Shown: positions 37,330 to 48,990 of the stretch, piece after piece
Layout: the number at the start of each line of letters is the position of its first letter
Position numbering within the stretch: position 1 is the first letter of the stretch
Assembly (NCBI RefSeq): GCF_019399895.1
Contig: NC_091864.1
Span: forward strand, 5,434,001-5,498,000
Reading direction: 5' to 3'
Origin: Cardiocondyla obscurior
Taxonomy: Eukaryota; Arthropoda; Insecta; Hymenoptera; Formicidae
DNA length: 64,000 nucleotides
Notes under the pieces: generated by a model
What the model was told of the DNA's origin: nothing
The model's input: the letters and a program-made list of their open reading frames with translations, nothing else
Databases searched by the model: none
Program-made: the position numbers and the translations under genes

Positions 37330-37840
37330 TTTTCTACGTTTTTTTAATTTTTTAGTCAAACAATTAAAACATGTTATCTATTATTTCAACATTTCTACAA
37401 CAATTAAGTTTTTCTAGAATTAACCATTTTTGTTTTATTAATTATTAAACTTAATTCTTTTTACTGGTATTGAAACAAAAAAGCAATTCTGATAAGTAGT
37501 GAAAAAAAATGTTTTCATTAACTTACGAGATACTTAGTTCCTCGCTGAACATTATTAAATGTAAAAATTTTCTGTAACGTCGAAGTAAGAATAATGTATA
37601 GCAATATCATAGTCACAAGAAAAAAAAAGAAAGAAAAAAAAGTTTTATTTAGATGTAATAAATATTTCTAAAGAGAACGTGTGTCAGGGCAAAATAAAAA
37701 ATAATCGCCTGACACATCGTGTCAGAATTACATTTGCAAAAGTATAGCAATTTAATTCTGTTCTATTTGCCGCTGGATTAGTTAAAAGAAGGTCGAATTT
37801 AGCAGTCGCTGACTCAATCTAAAAATGTAAAAAGCCTCTG
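37330..37840. other. AT-rich non-coding block
   Basis: Apart from the 45-bp exon candidate at 37527-37571, this is AT-rich sequence with A/T runs, and no other feature is visible. Confidence 0.6.
37527..37571 (-). CDS. candidate 45-bp exon in the right duplicate
   Basis: On the minus strand an acceptor (TACTTCGACGTTACAG) is followed by 45 bases and a GTAAGT donor. The segment is open in phase 0-0, reading KIFTFNNVQRGTKYL. It holds the position matching the 34945-35061 exon in the left copy, though sequence similarity to that exon is not evident. It is AT-rich and short, so chance is possible. Confidence 0.2.
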
Positions 37841-38065
37841 ATGACGCGGACAAAAATAAAATTAAATGAACGCCAGAAAGCAGAAATAGAACGAAGTTGT
37901 CGCAGGCAGAACATGAATAAACGAGAGGAGCGCAATAGAAGTTTCTTCCGGGGAATGGTGATACGCGCAATGTGCACCATCACCTTCGTCTCGACTCTGT
38001 TTATGACCCCTATCTTGTTGATTTGCGAAATAAAGTCGAGCAAGATCGGAATTTTCCCGTTCTAG
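37841..38065 (+). CDS. candidate 74-aa single-pass membrane micropeptide
   Basis: An ATG-initiated 74-codon frame with its own stop and an in-frame TAA shortly upstream. Residues 1-38 are strongly basic and charged (MTRTKIKLNERQKAEIERSC...). Residues about 39-62 are hydrophobic with a TM-like core (ITFVSTLFMTPILLICEI), followed by a short tail IKSSKIGIFPF. This is the layout of an N-in single-pass small membrane protein. Against it, the ATG context is weak (C at -3), the antisense strand is also open for 74 codons (37819-38043), and no homologue is known to me. It may be chance. Confidence 0.2.
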   Translation: MTRTKIKLNERQKAEIERSCRRQNMNKREERNRSFFRGMVIRAMCTITFVSTLFMTPILLICEIKSSKIGIFPF

Positions 38066-39000
38066 AATGCATCACCTCGTAACGTTTGCTACTTCGAAAT
38101 AAATATCCCTCTCTTATATTGCACGCTTGAACAGGTAGAATCCAGAAAAGTGCACGGTCTATCGAAAAGAGTAACCGAACTTCTTTGAAATAATAGAACA
38201 CAATATTTTTCGGATGTGTTTTATTTCCCTTGAAATATATCCTTTTTGTGGCGACACAGCGACTTGCGCATTTCACAACCGTAGCCACCAATTTTCTGTG
38301 TCCTTTCGTGCTCATTACGACTTTTTGAAAGTATATTGTGACATTTTTTTTACGCAGATATTTTAGAAAAGTAATTACATTATGCTCAATCTGGTAAATG
38401 CAATGAATGATGTAACATAGTTTTTTCTCGCGCTAAGTTTAAATTTTGCTTTTAAATATTCGTAAATCTATTTTAAAATAAATTGTCATTTACAAATACT
38501 GTCAGCTTGAATAGTTCGACTTGACAGCATTTAACGATTAAACTTGCAAAATAATTAAATGGAAAATTATTGTTCAATAATAAAATTTCCGCTTGAATAA
38601 TTTTCTTTTTGAAAGTATTTCGGTTATTTTTACGATATAGCGTAATGCGCTACGTTGCCTGTGAAGCCGATGGTTGAAAATATGGTTGCAAAATTTGAAT
38701 ATAAATATAGTCGTCAGTAAGAAAACAAACTCGAAATCAGAAAGTCGCACATTTCCCGTTGAAGCACTTCAATTTCAATGTTCGATTTTTCGGGATGATC
38801 TGGTTTGCCTTTCATCGAGACTCCCGAACATCACGAAATTCTCATGAATAGACGCACAAAGAGATGGAATTTTTGCCCCGCCATAAGTAGGATGACACGT
38901 TTTCGGTGACGTGAATTTATTCACAGCTTACCGCAAAGACGGTGACAGAGAGAGAGAGAAAGCGACGATGACTCTCCGCGTGGTACAACGATTTATCTAT
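38066..39000. other. non-coding block
   Basis: AT-rich with short frames only. No splice pair, RNA gene or repeat of note. Confidence 0.6.
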
Positions 39001-39051
39001 TCCTACTCGCGTTCGAATTCTTACTCGCGCGAGTATTTGAGAAATGCGGGG

Positions 39052-39059
39052 TATAAAAG
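39052..39059 (+). promoter_or_regulatory. TATA box candidate (TATAAAAG)
   Basis: A consensus TATAAAAG in CpG-rich surroundings, 47 bp upstream of the ATG of the candidate first exon. The spacing would place transcription start near 39080. TATAAAAG also occurs elsewhere in the window (about 27024), so the motif alone is weak evidence. Confidence 0.3.
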
Positions 39060-39098
39060 AGAGCCGACGTAACAGCGAGCGGCGCGAGAAGAAGAGTA

Positions 39099-39120
39099 AT
39101 GGCGGGTTGTCACAATACAC
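39099..39120 (+). CDS. candidate short first coding exon (MAGCHNT/)
   Basis: ATG at 39099 has G at -3 and G at +4, so a good start context. It is followed by seven codons (MAGCHNT) plus one base and a donor-like GTGAGC at 39121. With the TATA box 47 bp upstream, this resembles a compact 5' exon. The next exon was not identified, and the reading would run to the nearest stop without splicing. Confidence 0.2.
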
Positions 39121-39124
39121 GTGA

Positions 39125-42100
39125 GCCGTTACTTTAGCATCGACGGAACACTCGTGGATAAAGAATTCAGTGCCTTATCCACTTCAATTTAAAGCTTCTT
39201 GAACGTTCAACGAGTGACAAATCATTCGACTGCAAGACGTACGGATTTGCTCGGAGAAGGGGAATTTTGATTGCCCCATTAGTATTGTGCATCATATCCG
39301 AAGACCTATTAAACCTGGAATCTTTTTGCAACTTTCATGTTCTCAGAATTCAATGCGAAGACTTCTGTACAGAACCTGGGTTCTAAAATTTTAGTCTAAA
39401 GACACATTTACAAAATAGCCTGTTTCATAGAAATCGAATAAAGTTCTCAAAATAAATGATGGAGATAGGACGTACAATTTCAGGAACCATAAATCTCGAA
39501 GCGTTTTTCCAGAATAAAATAGCAAATACCAAAGAGAAGGGGAGGGGTGTATAGATTAAATCGTACAATGCGGGTGCATATAGTTAACAGCGCGAGTGCA
39601 TGTACAACAGGACGGGAGAAAGAACTTTGGGATCGCGGGGAGAAAAAAAAAAAAAAAAAAATTGGAAATTGCGGTCGATGCTCGGCGTATGCAAAACCAA
39701 TACGGGAACGCGGACTTGCGGTCGCTCCTCAATTTCGTGCTCGGTAGTTCTCTCGTTTCTAAGCGGAAAATTTTCCCCCGCCCTCTTTGTGTTTGCCCTG
39801 TCATTCTCGCGACTACGCAACGTTAATAACAATCGCCAGAACTAATGACGTTTACCTTGTGTCATAGCATTTGCGCGATTTCCCACGATTTTTCCGTGCG
39901 GCAAATTTTCCACGGGTCCACCGCACGTTCGATCGCGGTTTTTGTAAACAACACGCTGGTGTCTAGATGACGCATATGGTGGTGCCTGCGCCATTAGGAG
40001 TCACTATTTAAATACCGTGCGACACAACGCTACTTGAAACGCGACATGGCGTGCGAGCGGAATAAAAAAACTAAAAAAAAAAAGAAAGGCCGGATCGACG
40101 GGCGGACGCATTGCATTTCGCGCCCGAGCGACGTGCCGTTCGTCGCGCATGCATTCGTCTCGCTTTGAATGCCTTGCATAAATACGGTGATAACACGCTG
40201 GATATACATGACAGCGGGAACGTTAAAAGGAACGATAACGAACACGTTGACGAAGATTGGATTTCTCGCGGAAATTTTAATTTCAGAGAGAACGCGGAAG
40301 AAAATAAAAGTATTCATATAAAATAATAATCGGGATATTCGAATTTAGAGAGCACTAACATTAACGTAATTAAAGTTGATCGATTAATTTGAAACTTAAT
40401 TAATATAATTTCATAATTTATTATTTTAAATATATGTGCATATTGTTAGCGAGGATTATTAAAATTATTTGATCGCATAGAAAACGTTATAAATTTATAC
40501 TCATTGCGCGTTGTAAAATATTACGAGTACAGTATTATGAGCAATCAACACGAAAGAATTATTCATCGTTCATTAAGGCCCTATCGCTCGACAAATATTT
40601 TTAGCGACAGGTAGTTTCGTCGATCGCTGTACACATCGAACTCGCAAAAATTTTTCGACGTTTCCTTCCGCGCTGATTTATTTTACGCGCATCGACGTCA
40701 ATTGCGCGAATCGGTTCATTTATATTGCTCCGTGTTATGGGAAATATGGCGACTAATTATTGCAATCGATCAATGTCGTTGCGATCGGCACGGGCAAATT
40801 AAATCGACGCTCGTTCCCTCATACATTAACCCAATCATTATCGCTCGAACGTATCGCGATAAGCGAGCGGTAAATATAAATGAGGCAAATCGACTAAAGT
40901 GGTACAATAAACGCGGAGTGCGAAATTTAATTTTGAAAATCTCCGCGCTACGAATAACGGGGGCCGCGCCTCAGACGCGCCCGTTCCGATTTCGCGCGGC
41001 ATTTTATTCGAGTTAATTTTCTAGCTGCCGGCGCGCGCGACAGCGAGGAAGAAGTCGTTCGGCTTCCTTCTTCCGGGATGGAAAAGCGGGCATAATAAAA
41101 CGTAAAACCGCTGCATGCGAAATGCTCGCTCGCTCTTTCTTCTTCGGGGACGAACGACGACGGGGCGCACCGCGGAAGATTGTCCTTCCCCCGTCCCTCT
41201 TTTATTACGACGTCCTTTCGTCTGTACGTTCGTGAGTGACAACTCTCATTACGAGTCATGATATCGTGATAAAGCTACCGGATGTCTCGTCACGGACGTA
41301 AGGCTACGGTTGAGTTTCGCGCTGTGCTTTCCGTTCGCGGGTCACATCGGATGAAAAATGGAGGAAGTAATGAAGCAGATCATCTGGAACTGACAGCTGG
41401 ATGTAAAGGAAGGCTGACGAGGTTGGACCGTTGAATTTAAAGGCCGTTTCAGTGCCAATTTCGCGCGCTCGTTATTGCAAATACAGGGGAGGGGATACTC
41501 GTAATTTCGTGGACCCGAGCGATCGGTGACAATGTGACTAGATTCACTCGTTATTTTACGCGCGATCTACGAGAAATTACGAAAGGGGGAAATTGATTGA
41601 CGGTGACAAATAACCACGCGCCAGATAGAAGTCGTTCCGAAAAATGATCGCAGTTTAATGTCAACTCTCACGGGATGCCAGTCATTTGTATGAAATATGC
41701 ATTATGCTAAAACGTTAACGTGACGATACGATTCGCAAACGTGCCTTGCGTTGCTACGTGTTATCCTGAAAATTGTCACTTTTCGACAGGTAGCAACGGT
41801 AAATTTCAAGCCCGTTACAACTTTTTGACAGTAATTAGCCTAATTAAAACTTTAAAATTTCTTTATCGAAGAAAATGCAGTCTAAATACTTACACGCTAA
41901 AAAAAAATAGAAAAAGAAAATTTACCGCATTGCGTAACAATCGACACACCGTGTAGCGCATGTAGTAATACGAACGATCGTTCAGCAGCTGGTTGATCGG
42001 CGGAGTTTGCGAGACTGCCAAACCGACGAACGTGCGTGCATTTGATAATTCGATGAATAAATTATCGATGCGCACAATCGGCCGGTCCGCCCTTGCCGAA

Positions 42101-42900
42101 TTTTTATCAATAATTAACCAGATCTCGGGGACTCAGCATGACGAAATTGCGACGACGGGAATATTAATGACGCCGTGTCACGTCGCGTCACAGCTTCGTT
42201 TTCGACAGGAATTAATTAAACGAGATACAGCTAGCCGTGCGGAAGAAAGCCCATGCGGGAAAAACGGCGGCGCAATTAATAAAATATAAGGATCTGTGAA
42301 CGGAACTTCGAGAAAATTGCGATGTGGGTAATTGGAAACGAGACAACGCATCCGCGGTGCTTGCAAATGTGTCATTTATAATCCCTTATAGCTGCGGCTG
42401 AGTTGGATGAAAAGCTATGTCACAATGCGCGGAGTTTTGCCGCGAAATGTGGGTTAATTAATTAACGATATTAATGTCGCGCTGTTCTTTTTCTTTTCTT
42501 TTTCATCGCGTATTTTTTATTTTTTTTTTTTTTTTATCTAGATAATGAAACGTCGAATGGTGTAAATACGCACAATGTCGCGTGTCGTAAATAACCGACG
42601 GTAGATCCGATAATGCGAAATGATCTCTGATTAAATTAAATGTTACATTAAATTAGATCAAACATACGTTTTTACGGCACAGCGGCGCGCGTGTGCATCG
42701 CAGCCGCGGTACGTCAAGCAATTAATATCTACAGCCGTCCAGCGATATTAAATTCCCGATGCTTACGTGTAATTTACAAGTGACGCCGTTACAGAAAGCG
42801 CGGAATATACGAATTTTCGCGCTATGAATATTAATGTCGCGACAGATTATTAGAAATAACGACGCGACCCGATATATACGCTCGTTGGCGTAACCCGGTG
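39125..42900. other. mostly non-coding block
   Basis: An A-run at 39643-39660 and short antiparallel frames at 39.5-39.85 kb. A CpG-rich segment at 40.9-41.3 kb has frames on both strands. A 71-codon frame at 40111-40326 + has ordinary composition but begins at TTG and lacks splice context. No gene is supported. Confidence 0.55.
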
Positions 42901-43930
42901 ATTCCGGGACAATTATTCTCCCATGTGCGCCGGTATCACGTTTTCATTCGGTTTAAGCTGATTTAATTTCACGCCGATGCATAAAATTATAATTATACCA
43001 CGTTGCGAGCAACGGAGCTGATTCCGATCTGCCGCGCGCGTCAAAATGCTCCGGTCGAAGCACGCGAGAGATCGCGCTTCCGGACGATTTATCTCGCAGA
43101 ATGGAAGAGAGAGAACGCATCGCGCGTATCGAGCACCCAATATCGCCTTACGGTGCAACTTCCGGTGCAGTTTGTTAACGTCGGTCGTCCCGAGGCCGAT
43201 CGATATCACGTAGAAAAGGCGTGCAATAAGCCGCGTAAGACGACCGCATTGAACTTCGCTATCGGTCGGCGGCCGCGTGCAGGGAAAATAAATCGATAAA
43301 TCAGCCCCCTCCCCCTTCACCCCTCGGCGGCTTATCTTAATCGGACAATGCTTTTCGTACCGCGATCGCGACCGGGCGCGTCCTTTGTTTCCTGGCTGGG
43401 CGCGAAAGTTTCCCGTCAATTTCGTTTCCCTACGCGACGCTCGTGCAACGACAACGATGTCTGCACGCGTATTGTATATCATCGACGGTCGCCGTTTCCT
43501 CGCGTCGCGTTCTCGCCCGGGACCACCCCCGTCGTCGCCGGCTCCCCTCGAGGCATCTCTTTTCCGGAACCGCTGCCAAGTTCGACGTCGCGCCCGCCAC
43601 AACAATGCACCAAAAGTTCCATGAACTTCTGGCTCGTATACCAGCATGCATCCCGCGTCCTCCCAGTGGTGCCCCTCGCGACAGTCGACCATCTTTCACC
43701 CGTGCGTCTCTTAGCAATGTTTCAGCAGTTGAGCGGCCAGTAACGAAGCGAAAGGTCGCGTCGGGAAAAGCGAATTCCGCCGGCGAATTGAATCGCGTTG
43801 AGATCTTTGAGCGCGACGTCGCAAGTTGAAAATCTCTGCGTCTGTCAAACCGCTTTAATCCCGGGACTCTCTTTTTTTTTTCTTTTAGAGGTTGAATAGC
43901 GGTCCATCGAATTCTCAACGTCGTTTTACT
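42900..43930. other. CpG-rich island open in many frames
   Basis: A minus-strand frame of 259 codons (42913-43692), a minus frame of 162 codons (43430-43918) and plus frames of 131, 128, 98 and 79 codons overlap in this kilobase. Their products are Arg/Ser/Ala-rich with no recognised domain. Simultaneous openness on both strands points to base composition. A regulatory CpG-rich region is a reasonable guess. Confidence 0.5.
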
Positions 43931-46780
43931 TGAACCCTCGCTGTCTCTTCCGCTTCCTACATTCTAGTCCGCGTTCAATCGCAAATGCGATACAATTTCG
44001 CCGAGGAGAAGATGAGGGTGGAATCGACCAGCGAATGAAGTTCGATATTCCACCTGACGCAGCGGAAGCGAGCGGAAAATCGAGCCCGTGACACGTGGGA
44101 AATCATAGCAATCGATTTCGTACATTCTTATATATGAATTGCCGCCGGTTATCATTCACGAGTTCTTAAAACCATTTTTCACGTTTTACGACGACGCGCG
44201 ATTTCTATGAAAAAAAAAGAAAAAAAAATTAATTTAATCGTATAATATTAAACGTCAATCTTTTTGTTTTTATATATTATTTTTATCCCACCGTATCGAA
44301 ATCGTATTAATTAATTATTGTCTATATAATATGTTTGCATCTTTAAAAATATTAAAACAATTTCTAAATGCTTGTTACTTTTCGGTAGTTTTAATGCGTG
44401 ATTATTACCCTTCGTCGCAGGAACGAACTGAAAGTGACATTTGATTGTATCGAGTTCCACAGCTTTGCAAATCAAAAACTTATTTCACGTCAGGCGCGTG
44501 CTTGCATTGCTATTGTCTTCTCGATTTTATGCGCTCTCGTGTTTTATTCATGCCTTACACGGTCATGGCCGCGCGCGTCGACAAGATTGGATTTTATTTG
44601 GCGAATTGTCTGAGAGAAATTCGACGGTTCGCGAAAGCAGATAGGGTAATCTTCGTGACATCCGGGAGAAATCAAGGTAGTCACTTTCAATATATTCCTC
44701 CGGCGCACGGTGATCACTCACACATTCCTGAAATCCTTTCCTTGCATGTGGGTCATGCGGCTCGCTGGGTTCTGAACCCGGCAGAATTTCCTACTCGAGT
44801 AATCGAGTCGCGCGGCTGTACAACAGGATGAGAAATAATAATAGAAATTGATATCGCCGTCTGCAAACGTCAAAGAAAAAAAGAAAAAAAAAGATTAACA
44901 ATCCGTAGAACAGAAGTTACCAGTTAACTCGACAAATTTCGACACGTAATTTGTTTACGGTGTACCGATACACCGCGAGATTAAACCTGTAACTTTCTGC
45001 ATGTAGATATCGTTTGAAATTTCTTTTTTAACGATTGTAGAAGTGACATCGATAGTTTTCAGCGCTAAGATATTTTTGAAAATAATATTTTGCGGGCGAA
45101 TAAAAATTTATCTCGGATATTGATTCTTAGTCCGCGGTATTGCGTAGGTTTTTAGTGATCAGTCGTTTCGCTGAAGAGAACGAGCATGGTCGTCTTCGTG
45201 TTACCGTGCGCGTCGTCGCGGGATAAAAATTTCCTTGCATTTGGCACGGTGAACCGGTGTATACAAGGGCGGCCAAGTGGGCCGGAATTTAAGGCCGAAT
45301 AAAGTTGCTAAGCACGACGGGTTCCGAAACCGCGTTTTCCTAAGCTACGTGGCGTGTTCGCATCTTGCATCGTACGAGATAACGCGAACACGTCGGAGGG
45401 TTGCAGAAACGGTCGTACCACGCGCGGAATGCAATTTTTGATCGTACAAACGCCGCTCGCGAATAATTCTGCGAGAATCGTTACCGATTTTCTTCCCCGC
45501 CGTCTTCACCCCGTGTCTCACCGTCCCTCTTTTCACGAGAGCTTTGCGCCACGGCCAAATGCGCCCGATTCCGCATGCAAAACCGCGAATATCGATGTCA
45601 TGAATTTTCAGTCGGCACCAAGCCGAAGATCATTACGGCTCCGACCCATCCCAAAGGTAACCCACCCAACGAAGAAGATTTACATGCCATTTCGTCACGA
45701 TAATTTCGTCCCGAAATAACATGTTTTCGGATATGCGTGTGATATCAAGTGACGGACGTCCTCACGTTTCTACAGTTTATTACGTTCGAAATACACCATT
45801 GCGCACGACAAAAGAAAAATATGTACGTAAGTACATTCGACTTTGTGGTGCGTAACACGAAAGATTAATTTTTTTTTTTCTTTTTTGTACACACTCGAAT
45901 CACCGAAACAATTAACGGCGAATTATGTTATAAAAGTGCAAATTCCGCAACGCGAGTATCCCGGATAACTCAGCGCGAACACAACTTTCAAAATTGATGA
46001 CAGTTCCGGAGAATTTATATAGTCAGTGGAGAGGCAATATCATAAAGTGTCGCGCTCCACGATGCACATTTGGAACTCGGGTAAAATGCGATACGGACCG
46101 CCTGATTTATTTCATAAGCGGCAATGCGAGGTGGGCCATAGCGGGGTGCGACGTGCCATTGTATCGAGTTTTCAAACGAAGAAACTTGCCGCCGCTCCTA
46201 GCTCGATATACCGGGCGCGTGAAGAACCGGGCGTTCGGCGAACGGCGTTGGCGCAAGAAGGCCAGGGCACAAAGGAAAATGAATAATAGAAGGTGGAGCG
46301 GAGCATGTAGGACGCATATCGAGCGATAACAGCCGTCAACGGTGAGAGAAGCTTATCGTTTTGAAAGTAAAACAGCGCGCGCTGAATATTGAAGGGAATT
46401 TGAATCTCATTTGAATACATCAGCATGATTGGTAAATTATTTTCTCCCGTGTAAAGTTTATATACACGACGGTGTCTGGGGAACGGCGTGCGAATAGCAT
46501 CGGCGTCGCCTTGTATCGGCCCCTGTTAACACCGAGAAGCGCTTAACGCCGAAAATCAGGTGCCGTAGCTCCACGCAAGTACACTACGTCATCGGCCTTG
46601 CGAGCGACTTGGTGAGCGAGATAGTATTTTGCCGAAATCTACTTAAGCGACGTTAAAAAAAAAAAATATATATATATATATAAAGTTTACCCGCGCGCGT
46701 TCAGGGAAATATCAGGTTTAAAAAAGTATTTTTTATCGATTAATATTAAAATATTTACGTAAAAAAAAATCTTATAGTTT
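43930..46780. other. mostly non-coding block
   Basis: Three overlapping plus frames at 44398-44831 follow an acceptor-like GTCGCAG at 44421. One contains a hydrophobic stretch, ACIAIVFSILCALVFYSCL, but all three frames are open together, so coding is not supported. The rest is mixed or AT-rich. Confidence 0.5.
46656..46682. repeat. A-run plus (TA)n microsatellite
   Basis: A run of A followed by about seven TA dinucleotides. Simple sequence. Confidence 0.95.
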
Positions 46781-46884
46781 GCAAAGGTACACCTGAGAAT
46801 AGATCGCATTGCACTTTCCTCTCACGACGTATTCGCGATTTATTTTCTGCAAAAAAGTGTGATTTTGTTATTCGTCTGTTTCAG

Positions 46885-47006
46885 ATACGGCGCAGTTGGT
46901 ATCCCTTTCGCTAGATCATTTGACGAGGCAAGCCGAGGATCGAAGGGGGTGAACACCGACGTGTGTACCCTCTTCTCTCACATGCGCACGGGTACACAGG
47001 GAGCAC
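46885..47006 (+). CDS. candidate 122-bp internal exon (unidentified protein)
   Basis: This is the best single exon candidate in the window. A strong acceptor (TTATTCGTCTGTTTCAG) and a consensus donor (AGCAC/GTAAGT) bracket 122 bp. Only one frame is open: one carry-over base, 40 codons (YGAVGIPFARSFDEASRGSK... ending HMRTGTQGA), then one base, so it is a symmetric phase 1-1 exon that could be skipped without breaking frame. Composition is ordinary, unlike the Arg-rich spurious frames nearby. Caveat: the same frame stays open outside both splice sites (about 46779-47029), so the open frame alone is not strong evidence. I do not recognise the family, and no phase-1 partner exon was found. Confidence 0.35.
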
Positions 47007-48300
47007 GTAAGTTTAATATCTTCGTGTACTAAAGCGCACTAACGCGTCGCGAAACCCCAGCGGGGGTGCAGCGGAGGTGGGAAGGCAAAGGGGGGCCAAG
47101 ATTATTGCTTCAATATTGCCCGATGTCAGGCATCGTAGTTACGTCTCTACGTATCCGCCCCCTTGAGCTACCCCGCGGCGCCCTTCCTGTCCACGATACG
47201 CGGTGGAATGTGCTGGTATCGTACACACGTATGCCGATGATAGTTGCACGTGTGCACTCTCGGCGACGATGCGTCGTTATTAAACTATCTCTTACCTGTT
47301 GTATCTGTATAAGCTTTGCCTCCCCCTTCCCCTTCGTGCAATTACCCTTTCTTTGGCATAGGTGGCCGTTAATTGAAAGCCCGAATGAGTGAAATATATT
47401 TAATTTACATGGTTTATCCGACTTTTGTAGTTGTACATTTAAATTATTTTATTAAAAAAAATATAATTATTCTACTTCTTTAAATATACATTAAAGTTTG
47501 AATATTGTTAAATCAAGTATTAATATTAATTTTTTATTATAGAATAAAAAAAAAATTTTATTTTTAAACGTATTAAGCATAATATAAATTCGCAACCATG
47601 TGCGCGACGTTATTACGACGGTTTTCTTAATTATTCGCGAGACAAATAACGGCCTAGTTTATGCGAGCAAACGTAATGCATTGGCCATGTAGGATCCGTA
47701 GTCGTAGAAATAAAGCTTCAACTTCATGGAAGCAGCTTTGCTCTTGAAATATTGTCTACGAGGAGAAACAAGAGAGCCTTGCATACCAAAAGAATTACGT
47801 ATGCATGTCTCGTGAATTTCTGGATCACAACAGAATTCCTTTATTCAAAAAACAAATATAGTGCCGTACATCTTGTGCGGTGGAACAAACAGTGGCGTTT
47901 CCGTAGAATTGGGATGCATATACCACGTTAAAATCACCGACAATACTAAAATCTTTTAATCGGTTTGTTTTTTTTTTTTTGTATAAATGAAAACACAAGC
48001 GATTTACAATAAACAGTCTCGAAAAAAAAATAACGTATAATTATATAAAAAAAAAAAAAATTGCTTAATACATGATTATACTCTTCTATCTAGACATACA
48101 TAAATTTATATTAAATTTATAATAAAATTAATAGCTTTTAAGGTATTTTTTAATTATCAACACGTTTCAATGGCTGTGATCTTTATTATATTCCGTTCAG
48201 CTTTAATATATTTTAATAATCCGGACCGAGTGAAGAATTGATCGCTTTATGATTGAATTGTTATACGGCTTTCCTTTTCGTGGCGGTAGAAAGGCTTGGA
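47007..48300. other. non-coding block
   Basis: A CpG-rich patch at 47.04-47.4 kb is followed by strongly AT-rich DNA. On the minus strand a perfect donor (CAACAG/GTAAGA) lies at 47288-47293, preceded by an open frame ending KGEAKLIQIQQ, but no acceptor closes the exon. Nothing else is supported. Confidence 0.5.
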
Positions 48301-48990
48301 AATTAGATGCATTCAATTGCCGCGCGAGTTTTCTTCCCGTGAACTCGAATCGTCGCGCAAGGAGTACGTCGCCGGAGGTATTGAATCAGCTGGCATTCAC
48401 GGAAGTGCGTTGATTTAGCAATCAAAGCGGTACAAGGGAGGGAGAAAGATCGGCCGCCGGCGGTCAAGAGAGGAGCGCGGTGAGGGACGGAGAAAGGGAA
48501 TGCCCAACATACGCCGCCAGTAATTACAACGGCTACAACGGAATCATTTGTTTGCGCATTGTTGCCGCAAAGCATTGTTACACGGTGAAATGTTCCACCA
48601 TCAATGTCCATCGTGCGCACACAGCCACATCCTTCTGCCCTCTTCCGCCGTATGGTCCTTGCGGACTCAAACGCATTGTGCAACCCCTTCGATTCGGCCT
48701 GCCGATGCATCTATGCACATATACTCTATACCTACGTCTGCAAACGGATGTGTACGTCGCTTCAAACACAAACATATCGGAGCAGCACGCGGGCCAAATG
48801 CTGCGTGAATTGTGTGTCGACAAACGCTGCATCTTTCAATCCCGCCCGGTACCAACTGCTACGTACCCGCACATACGCTTTCGGAAATGGAACATGTGAA
48901 ACAAAAAGCTGACCGATTCGTAAGTAGGTATGTTGTACTGTAAGCGGACAGAACGAGATGGACGTGAAACAATGAGGATGGATGAACACT
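48300..48990. other. block open in several frames, possible regulatory element
   Basis: Frames of 60-139 codons overlap on both strands (longest 48480-48899 +, 139 codons, and 48303-48710 -, 135 codons). Two CATTGTT motifs, matching the SOX HMG-box core, stand 16 bp apart at 48557-48563 and 48573-48579. I do not call the long frames as genes. A short first-exon candidate at the end of the block is listed separately. Confidence 0.4.
48887..48919 (+). CDS. candidate first coding exon (MEHVKQKADRF/)
   Basis: ATG in good context (G at -3, G at +4) is followed by 11 codons, MEHVKQKADRF, ending exactly in phase 0 at a GTAAGT donor (48920). The upstream 85 bp in the same frame contain no AG that could serve as an acceptor, so a transcription-start exon fits better than an internal one. 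No TATA box or partner exon could be fixed. Confidence 0.22.

Larger units (their letters stand above)
34558..37571 (-). pseudogene. duplicated, apparently decayed minus-strand exon-intron locus
   Basis: Several good minus-strand splice signals cluster here. Acceptors open 37571, 37263, 36635, 35215 and 34777; donors close 37527, 34945 and 34737, and CAA/GTAAGT recurs in two of the 383-bp units. Left and right parts share a 145-bp repeat and a homologous acceptor, so exon-intron units were duplicated. Reading frames do not join into one protein. The 36635 exon entered in phase 0 stops at once, one unit has a stop in the frame open in another, and the right copy has lost the 41-bp exon. It could alternatively be a non-coding transcript or a fast-evolving lineage-specific gene whose true exon chain I have not found. 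Confidence 0.3.

Noticed and set aside
42913..43692. 259-codon minus-strand open frame
   Set aside because: At least five other frames are open over the same bases; composition-driven, no recognised family.
44398..44831. Acceptor followed by a frame with a membrane-like stretch
   Set aside because: All three plus frames are open in this region, so the hydrophobic peptide is not distinguished from chance.
47288..47420. Minus-strand perfect donor CAG/GTAAGA with an open upstream frame
   Set aside because: No acceptor closes the exon and the peptide is Lys/Gly-rich low complexity; not enough for a call.
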